Below, piece after piece: positions 6,402 through 10,919 of a DNA stretch of 10,919 bases (its first letter is position 1; each line of letters opens with the position of its first letter). Source of the stretch: Pseudomonadota bacterium (GTDB lineage Bacteria; Pseudomonadota; Gammaproteobacteria; Woeseiales; Woeseiaceae). The position numbers and the translations under genes are program-made. The notes under the pieces are model-generated. The model saw nothing but the letters and a program-made list of their open reading frames with translations. It ran no database searches and was not told the DNA's origin. Where the stretch lies: contig JAPUKV010000237.1 in assembly GCA_027295475.1 (NCBI GenBank), positions 1-10,919 on the forward strand, read 5' to 3'.

Positions 6402-7772
6402 ATGGAACATACAAGTCTCAGAGCACTGTCACCGGTCGATGGGCGATACGCGGGCAAGGTCGAGCCCCTGCGCGACATTTTCAGCGAGTACGGCCTCATA
6501 CGCTACCGTGTGCTGGTCGAAATTCGCTGGCTGCAGTGGCTTGCCGACGAACCCGACATCGGAGAAGTTGCTCCGTTGTCGCCAGTCGTGAAGGATATGC
6601 TTAATCGCATCGTCGACGAATTTTCCACCGACGATGCCGAGCGCGTCAAGAAGATCGAAGCGACGACAAATCACGACGTGAAAGCGGTCGAGTACTACAT
6701 CAGGGATAAGATTGGCGGGGGCGCCGACATCGGTAATATCGGAGATTTCATTCATTTCGGCTGTACGTCCGAGGATATCAACAACCTTGCCTACGGGCTC
6801 ATGTTGCGCACCGCTCGCGACGAAGTTTTGCTGCCGCAGATGAAAAATGTACTCGCCAGGCTGCGAACGATTTCCATCGAATATGCCGACCTGCCAATGT
6901 TGTCGCGTACCCATGGACAGATCGCCAGTCCGACGACGGTTGGCAAGGAAATGAAAAATGTTGTCGCCCGCCTTGCACGGGCACGCGATCAACTTGCCGG
7001 CGTCGAGGTACGGGGCAAGTTCAATGGCGCCGTCGGCAATTTCAATGCGCAGGTCGCAGCATATCCCGATGTCGACTGGCCGCGTATCAGTCAGCGGTTC
7101 ATTGAGTCATTGGGACTTCACCCCAACCTTCTCACGACGCAGATCGAACCACACGACTGGACCGCTGAATATGCTCACGCGTTGGTCCGATTCAACACGG
7201 TTCTTCTGGATCTGTGTCGCGACATCTGGGGCTACATCTCGCTTGGATACTTTCGTCAGCGCAGCACCAGAGATGAAGTAGGATCGTCAACGATGCCCCA
7301 TAAAGTGAATCCGATCGATTTCGAAAATGCGGAAGGTAACCTGGGGCTGTCGACGGCGATGCTGAGTCACTTCGCGAGCAAGTTGCCTGTTTCGCGCTGG
7401 CAACGGGACCTGACGGATTCGACGGTACAGAGGAATTTCGGGGTCGCGCTCGCCTATTTGTCGATCGCCATTCACTCCTGTTTGCAAGGACTCGGAAAAC
7501 TGGAAGCGGACCCCGCGGTGATTCAAAAGGACATCGAACAAAGCTGGGAGGTCCTTGGCGAGGCCATACAGACTGTCATGCGGCGCTACGGCATACCGGA
7601 ACCCTATGAGAAACTCAAGGCGCTGACGCGCGGCAAACAAGTGACCAAAGAGCTATTGCACGATTTCGTGAAGTCACTGGACATTCCGGATGACGCAAAG
7701 CAGCGGCTTCTTGATTTGACGCCTGCGACCTACACAGGACTCGCCAGCTCACTCGCAAGAATCGACGGCTGA
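6402..7772 (+). CDS. purB: Adenylosuccinate lyase PurB
   Basis: This 456-residue cytosolic enzyme removes fumarate from SAICAR and from adenylosuccinate, in purine biosynthesis and AMP formation. The N-terminus LRALSPVDGRY matches the E. coli-type family and fixes the start. Other landmarks are TTNHDVKAVEYYI (88-100), FGCTSEDINN (119-128) and SRTHGQIASPTTVGKE with the general-acid His171. The signature loop GSSTMPHKVNPIDFENAEGN has the catalytic Ser295. Length equals that of E. coli PurB, and the numbering of His171 and Ser295 coincides. There is no strong Shine-Dalgarno. PurB releases fumarate, the substrate of the divergent FumC. A mobile element begins 16 bases after the TGA stop codon. 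Confidence 0.97.
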   Translation: MEHTSLRALSPVDGRYAGKVEPLRDIFSEYGLIRYRVLVEIRWLQWLADEPDIGEVAPLSPVVKDMLNRIVDEFSTDDAERVKKIEATTNHDVKAVEYYIRDKIGGGADIGNIGDFIHFGCTSEDINNLAYGLMLRTARDEVLLPQMKNVLARLRTISIEYADLPMLSRTHGQIASPTTVGKEMKNVVARLARARDQLAGVEVRGKFNGAVGNFNAQVAAYPDVDWPRISQRFIESLGLHPNLLTTQIEPHDWTAEYAHALVRFNTVLLDLCRDIWGYISLGYFRQRSTRDEVGSSTMPHKVNPIDFENAEGNLGLSTAMLSHFASKLPVSRWQRDLTDSTVQRNFGVALAYLSIAIHSCLQGLGKLEADPAVIQKDIEQSWEVLGEAIQTVMRRYGIPEPYEKLKALTRGKQVTKELLHDFVKSLDIPDDAKQRLLDLTPATYTGLASSLARIDG

Positions 7773-7788
7773 CTCTCACAGACACTGC

Positions 7789-7822
7789 TAGTACTCCGTC
7801 AAGGTGATATTGATGGGTTCAG
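7789..7822 (+). repeat. Left terminal inverted repeat of the MITE-like element
   Basis: The outer end reads TAGTACTCCGTCAAGGTGAT inward and continues ATTGATGGGTTCAG. It pairs with 8041-8074 at 33 of 34 positions; the mismatch is G at 7816 against A in the right repeat read inward. Beyond both ends the pairing stops at once. Confidence 0.92.
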
Positions 7823-8040
7823 CGAGTCGTGAAGGGGTTGCACCCAGAGGGCATATAAAACCGCCAGGCGCGCCTCGCCGGTAATGGCGCGTCCTTGCCA
7901 AGAGGCGCAACACCGCGGACGACCGCTGCACGGCTCGCCCGAACGGAGCTACCCGGATGCTCCAATACGGCGTTGCAGTCCTTGTAAAGGACATGCCATT
8001 CTCTGCGGACTGCGCCTTGTCCTGGATCATCTCGGCAGCT

Positions 8041-8074
8041 CTGAATCCATCAATATCACCTTGACGGAGTACTA
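8041..8074 (-). repeat. Right terminal inverted repeat of the MITE-like element
   Basis: Read inward on the minus strand it is TAGTACTCCGTCAAGGTGAT and continues ATTGATGGATTCAG. It ends immediately before the A of the roxA ATG, so the plus strand reads GGAGTACTAATG across the junction. Confidence 0.92.
8066..8069 (+). promoter_or_regulatory. roxA Shine-Dalgarno sequence located inside the right terminal repeat
   Basis: GGAG lies 5 bases before the roxA ATG at 8075 and is the only good ribosome-binding sequence there. It belongs to the element's terminal repeat, as the identical sequence in inverse orientation at the left end shows. The element therefore provides the translation signal of the host gene. 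Confidence 0.7.
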
Positions 8075-9274
8075 ATGTTTCAGTTTCCGGAAGCAATATC
8101 GACGGCGGGCTTCCTCGAACGGTACTGGCAAAAAGCCCTGCTCTTCATGCCACAAGCCTTGCCAGGCGAATTACCCGAACTGAGTGCGGACGAACTCGGC
8201 TGGCTCGCCACGCTGGACGATGTCGAGTCTCGGCTTGTCTTCACGGAACTGAAAGATGATGCGACACATTATCGGGTCGAACACGGGCCTTTCGAAGCAA
8301 AACTGCTGGCCGCGCTACCGCCCGAAAACTGGACACTCCTTGTCCAGGATGTGGAAAAGCATTTGCCTGAATTCAGAAAACTCCTTCAACAAGCGCCATT
8401 CATTCCTGACTGGCGTATTGATGACCTGATGGTGAGCTTTGCAGTGGCGGGTGGCAGCGCCGGTCCTCACCGCGATAATTATGACGTGTTTCTGTGTCAG
8501 GGAACCGGCCGACGTGAGTGGCGGATGGCGCCGGTAAACGCGGGCCTGAAGACGATCGAGTCAGGGGGGTTGTCACTACTCGAGCCATTCACCGACAACA
8601 GTCCCATCACGGCAAGCTGTGGTGACGTGCTTTACCTGCCAGCGGGCATCGCTCACTGGGGTATCGCCACGGAGGCCTGCATGACCTACTCGATAGGAAT
8701 GCGCGCGCCCACATTGTCCGAATTTGTCGCAAGCCTGGTGCGCATTCAGGACGATGCCAGCATCGAATATGCAGGCAACGATAGTCTTTTTTACAGCGAT
8801 CCCGACCTCACGGCGGACGAAGCAGAACCCGGCCTGATTACGGCCCGGGCGCTTGACCGCGCGCGGGCGTGTTTTGTGATCGACGCGAGCCTTCCGGATG
8901 ACGATTTTGCCTATGCGTTCGGTTGTGTCCTGAGCGATGTCAAAGCGTGGCTTGCCCCGGAGGCGCCAATCGGTGCAGAGATCGATGCATTCCTGAAATC
9001 ATTGACGGCAGGGTCTGAAGTTCTGGTACACGGCATGGCGCGCCTGGCTTTCCTGACTTCCGGCAAGCAAAAATTTGTCTTTGCCAACGGCTTCGGCAAA
9101 ACGGTCACCCCGGCACAATATGAAGTTTTTCGCCGGCTCTGTGTGAATCGAGTGGCACCCGGTGGCCTGGTTCAAGCCATGCTCAACAGCGCCGGAGACA
9201 ACGAACTGTTGAGGTGGCTCGTTGCGCAAGGGGCGTTTGACATCCTGATGGAGCAGCCGGACGATGTTACATAA
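8075..9274 (+). CDS. roxA: RoxA (YcfD) 2-oxoglutarate/Fe(II) oxygenase, uL16 arginine hydroxylase
   Basis: The 399-residue protein is a JmjC-type cupin. In E. coli its homologue hydroxylates an arginine of ribosomal protein uL16 (L16). The iron ligands are His132 and Asp134 (GPHRDNYDVF) and His194 (PAGIAHWG). GTGRREWR (143-150) supplies the arginine expected to bind 2-oxoglutarate. The spacing of these residues equals that of E. coli YcfD with an offset of seven. Other family text is FLERYWQK near the start, VEHGPF, and PDWRIDDLMVSFAV. A C-terminal region of about 190 residues follows, as in the family, and the whole is somewhat longer than E. coli YcfD (about 373). The N-terminus aligns with YcfD from its first residues, so the start is intact although a mobile element ends at the base before the ATG. 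The last 11 bases overlap the GNAT gene. Confidence 0.93.
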   Translation: MFQFPEAISTAGFLERYWQKALLFMPQALPGELPELSADELGWLATLDDVESRLVFTELKDDATHYRVEHGPFEAKLLAALPPENWTLLVQDVEKHLPEFRKLLQQAPFIPDWRIDDLMVSFAVAGGSAGPHRDNYDVFLCQGTGRREWRMAPVNAGLKTIESGGLSLLEPFTDNSPITASCGDVLYLPAGIAHWGIATEACMTYSIGMRAPTLSEFVASLVRIQDDASIEYAGNDSLFYSDPDLTADEAEPGLITARALDRARACFVIDASLPDDDFAYAFGCVLSDVKAWLAPEAPIGAEIDAFLKSLTAGSEVLVHGMARLAFLTSGKQKFVFANGFGKTVTPAQYEVFRRLCVNRVAPGGLVQAMLNSAGDNELLRWLVAQGAFDILMEQPDDVT

Positions 9275-9695
9275 GCCCTTCCTCATACGCAGCGCGAGCT
9301 GGCAGGCAGACCGTGCCAGGCTCGAGTTCGTGCGGCGCCGGGTCTTCATTGTCGAACAGAAGATTCCCGAGTCCGAGGAGTGGGACGACGCGGATGAGAA
9401 TAGTTCTCATGTGCTGGCATTCTCCGAAAAACGTGACGCAGTTGGCACTGGGCGTCTGGAGCCGACCGGTAAGATTGCGAGACTAGCGGTATTGGGGGAA
9501 TACCGTGGACAGGGCGTGGGTTCGGCGATGCTGATTCGACTGGTCGAGGAAGCCCGGCAAAGGGACTTTGATCAGGTTTACCTGCACGCACAAACGCACG
9601 CGCTGAATTTTTATAAGAAATTTGGCTTTGTCAGTGACGAAGAGATATTTTCTGAAGGTGGCATACCGCATGTCCTGGCACGCTTAGATTTGTAA
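9264..9695 (+). CDS. GNAT-family N-acetyltransferase
   Basis: This 143-residue single-domain acetyltransferase transfers the acetyl group of acetyl-CoA to an unknown amine. The N-terminal part VRRRVFIVEQKIPESEEWDD is typical of a common GNAT subgroup related to ElaA-like proteins. GTGRLEP and IARLAVLGEYRGQGVGSAML form the core strand and the pyrophosphate-binding loop (R81-G82-Q83-G84-V85-G86). LNFYKKFGFVSDEEIF is the usual C-terminal helix and strand. The ATG lies inside the end of roxA in another frame, with a GGAG 10 bases upstream, so the two are translationally coupled. Substrate is not predictable; the link with roxA may be only positional. Confidence 0.88.
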   Translation: MLHKPFLIRSASWQADRARLEFVRRRVFIVEQKIPESEEWDDADENSSHVLAFSEKRDAVGTGRLEPTGKIARLAVLGEYRGQGVGSAMLIRLVEEARQRDFDQVYLHAQTHALNFYKKFGFVSDEEIFSEGGIPHVLARLDL

Positions 9696-9706
9696 CACGG
9701 TACATC

Positions 9707-10204
9707 ATGGAACAAGTTCGGGAAAAAGGTCGTCGCTGGGTTATATCTACGGAGGAAGAATTGCGTCTGGCGATCATCGATGTCGCCGCTGAAACCACCC
9801 GGAAGTTGTCCATCTTTACGCATGACCTTGAACCGGGAATCTACGATGATCCGGATTTTCTCGACATCATCAAACATCTCTGTTTGTCGCAGACCTACGC
9901 AAGAATTCGCGTACTAATTGCGGACCCGACGCGAGCCATCAAGAACGGCAACAATTTCGTTCATCTTGGCAGGCGCCTGAATACTTATATCGAATTCCGC
10001 CACGTCAGAGAAGACTTACGCACACATGCAGAATCCTTTTGCATTGCCGACGAGACTGCACTCGTCTATCGTTTGCAAGCCAGTCGTTGGGAAGGCATTG
10101 CAGATACCTTTGAACCCGCAGTCGCCAAACTCTACGGAAAGATGTTTGACGAGATCTGGCAAGCGAGCGAAGTCGAAATAGAATTCCGTCAACTCGGCAT
10201 ATAA
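9707..10204 (+). CDS. Conserved protein of unknown function, possible degenerate PLD-like fold
   Basis: The protein has 165 residues, no signal peptide and no membrane segment. I do not recognise a characterised homologue; it may belong to the family filed as DUF7931, a number I give from memory. Alternating predicted strands and helices (KLSIFTHDLEPGIYDD, then ARIRVLIADPTRAIKNG, then YIEFRHVREDL) followed by HAESFCIADETALVYR resemble one half of a phospholipase-D-type domain. In that family the last segment carries HxK followed by Asp. Here His107 and Asp115 are present but Glu109 replaces the lysine and the spacing is one residue longer, so catalysis of that kind is doubtful. The start is 11 bases after the GNAT stop codon with only a weak Shine-Dalgarno, and the gene is the last of the roxA-GNAT group. 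Confidence 0.75.
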   Translation: MEQVREKGRRWVISTEEELRLAIIDVAAETTRKLSIFTHDLEPGIYDDPDFLDIIKHLCLSQTYARIRVLIADPTRAIKNGNNFVHLGRRLNTYIEFRHVREDLRTHAESFCIADETALVYRLQASRWEGIADTFEPAVAKLYGKMFDEIWQASEVEIEFRQLGI

Positions 10205-10239
10205 ACGAAATTGTTGCCGCGTTTTTAATCGAACTGATC

Positions 10240-10257
10240 TTACAGCCCCTGCTGTAA
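10240..10257 (+). terminator. Hairpin after the roxA-GNAT gene group, weak terminator candidate
   Basis: TTACAGC, the loop CCCT and GCTGTAA form a perfect 7-base-pair stem 36 bases after the stop codon at 10204. No T-run follows (TTGAACAG), so it is not a standard Rho-independent terminator, though its position suits a transcript end. Confidence 0.25.
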
Positions 10258-10342
10258 TTGAACAGAACGGGCGCCTCCTCGTCATCGAGCAGCATGCGTC
10301 CGGCGTCGTTCGCAGGATGTTGAAAAAGACATCCATGGCCTG

Positions 10343-10366
10343 CTAGCGGAAAAATCGCGCTAGAAT
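10343..10366 (+). promoter_or_regulatory. Candidate mnmA -10 region overlapped by an inverted repeat
   Basis: TAGAAT at 10361-10366 is a 5 of 6 match to the -10 consensus and lies 9 bases before the mnmA ATG. Transcription would start only a few bases ahead of the gene, giving a near-leaderless message; no Shine-Dalgarno is visible. CTAGCG at 10343-10348 and CGCTAG at 10358-10363 form an inverted repeat that overlaps this hexamer. No convincing -35 was found. A further perfect inverted repeat (GGATGT at 10315-10320, ACATCC at 10329-10334) lies just upstream. Confidence 0.35.
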
Positions 10367-10375
10367 CGCCGATCT

Positions 10376-10919
10376 ATGACGACCTCCCATATCAATCCGC
10401 AAGGCAGGAAAGTCATCCTCGGTTTGTCCGGCGGTGTCGATTCCGCCGTTGCCGCATTGCTTCTCAAGCAGCAGGGTGCCGACGTGCAGGCACTGCACAT
10501 GTCGAATTGGGAGGACGACGATGGTTATTGCACAGCGGCCGCCGATTTACAGGATGCGCGCCGTGTCTGCGAGCAACTGGACATTCCGCTACATCACGTC
10601 AATTTCGCGAAGCAATATCGTGCCCGGGTGTTCAAGTACTTTCTCGATGAGTATCGGGCCGGGCGTACGCCTAACCCGGACGTACTTTGCAACCGTGAGA
10701 TTAAATTCGGCGCATTCCGGGACTACGCCAAACGTCTTGGTGGGGAACTGCTGGCAACAGGACATTACGCGCGCACCGATGTCTCCGACGGGCAGGTGCG
10801 ACTAATGAAGGCTGCCGATAAGACCAAGGACCAGAGTTATTTTCTGCACGCGGTCTCTGCCAGCGCGCTGGCTGAGACGCTTTTCCCGCTAGGGGAGCTG
10901 TTGAAGACGGATGTCCGTC
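10376..10919 (+). CDS. mnmA: tRNA-specific 2-thiouridylase MnmA, 5' part
   Basis: The frame is open for 181 codons and runs off the right edge, about half of a normal protein of roughly 360-370 residues. MnmA installs sulphur at position 2 of wobble uridine 34 in tRNAs for Lys, Glu and Gln, using ATP and a sulphur relay. Visible are the PP-loop SGGVDS (18-23), [19 protein letters not shown] (43-61), and [14 protein letters not shown] (98-111) with the nucleophilic Cys105. TGHYAR (128-133) and [10 protein letters not shown] (151-160) follow. The second catalytic cysteine is beyond the window. The ATG gives the expected distance to the PP-loop with a short hydrophilic lead. In E. coli hflD and purB lie next to mnmA; here hflD is absent upstream. 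Confidence 0.96.
   Translation, partial: MTTSHINPQGRKVILGLSGGVDSAVAALLLKQQGADVQALHMSNWEDDDGYCTAAADLQDARRVCEQLDIPLHHVNFAKQYRARVFKYFLDEYRAGRTPNPDVLCNREIKFGAFRDYAKRLGGELLATGHYARTDVSDGQVRLMKAADKTKDQSYFLHAVSASALAETLFPLGELLKTDVR

Larger units (their letters stand above)
7789..8074. mobile_element. MITE-like non-autonomous element, 286 bases, between purB and roxA
   Basis: The 302-base gap between purB and roxA is almost entirely filled by this element. It has 34-base terminal inverted repeats with one mismatch and carries no transposase gene. Both outer ends are TA. Because TA is its own complement, this is what a TA target duplication (IS630 or Tc1/mariner type) would leave, although the TA could equally be part of the repeat. 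The 218-base interior is rich in secondary structure: GGCGCGCC at 7867-7874, CGCCA/TGGCG at 7862-7866 and 7885-7889, and a strong hairpin at 7975-7996. The two halves of the interior are not related to each other. I did not recognise the element as a named family. The alternative, an old deleted insertion sequence, is nearly the same thing. Only one copy is in the window. Confidence 0.75.

Noticed and set aside
6034..6414. Minus-strand frame spanning the fumC start and the divergent promoter region.
   Set aside because: It overlaps fumC out of frame and shows no domain or signal; a shadow frame.
7788..8096. The 102-codon minus-strand frame as a real gene.
   Set aside because: It runs from inside roxA through the whole element and ends in the left repeat. 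It has no recognisable domain or ribosome-binding site, and is better explained by the element's sequence.

Overview
The window is chromosomal DNA of a gammaproteobacterium with moderately high GC. The basis is a PhoP/PhoQ-type two-component pair, an E. coli-type PurB, a RoxA (YcfD) ribosomal oxygenase and MnmA. These genes are neighbours in E. coli (roxA-phoQ-phoP-purB-hflD-mnmA) and occur here in a rearranged order, without hflD. I cannot name the genus. A marine or environmental lineage outside the Enterobacterales is a guess from gene order only.

Left part, bases 1-3238. The tail of a slipin/stomatin-like gene (+) converges on a minus-strand block. Read in its own direction, the block is: a secreted glycine-zipper protein; a likely terminator and promoter; then a tight operon of a secreted PepSY protein, a PhoP-like response regulator and a PhoQ-like histidine kinase. 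It looks like an envelope-sensing unit.

Middle, bases 3400-7772. A minus-strand operon holds fumC (fumarase), a CoA-pyrophosphatase-type Nudix hydrolase and mazG (NTP pyrophosphohydrolase), with gaps of 4 and 16 bases. Divergent from fumC across 156 bases is purB (adenylosuccinate lyase). FumC and PurB belong to the same lyase superfamily.

Right part, bases 7773-10919. Between purB and roxA lies a 286-base element with near-perfect 34-base terminal inverted repeats, no transposase gene and TA at both outer ends, so it is best read as a MITE. Its right end touches the roxA start codon and supplies the only good Shine-Dalgarno sequence for that gene. Removing it leaves purB and roxA only 18 bases apart, so it appears to have entered a purB-roxA operon. 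After roxA come an overlapping GNAT acetyltransferase gene, a 165-residue protein that may be a degenerate phospholipase-D-like fold, and the 5' part of mnmA (tRNA 2-thiouridylase), which runs off the window.

The protein-coding content is mostly ordinary housekeeping. The MITE at the roxA start and the glycine-zipper/PepSY/PhoPQ cluster are the parts most worth a second look. I saw no rRNA, tRNA, CRISPR array or prophage.
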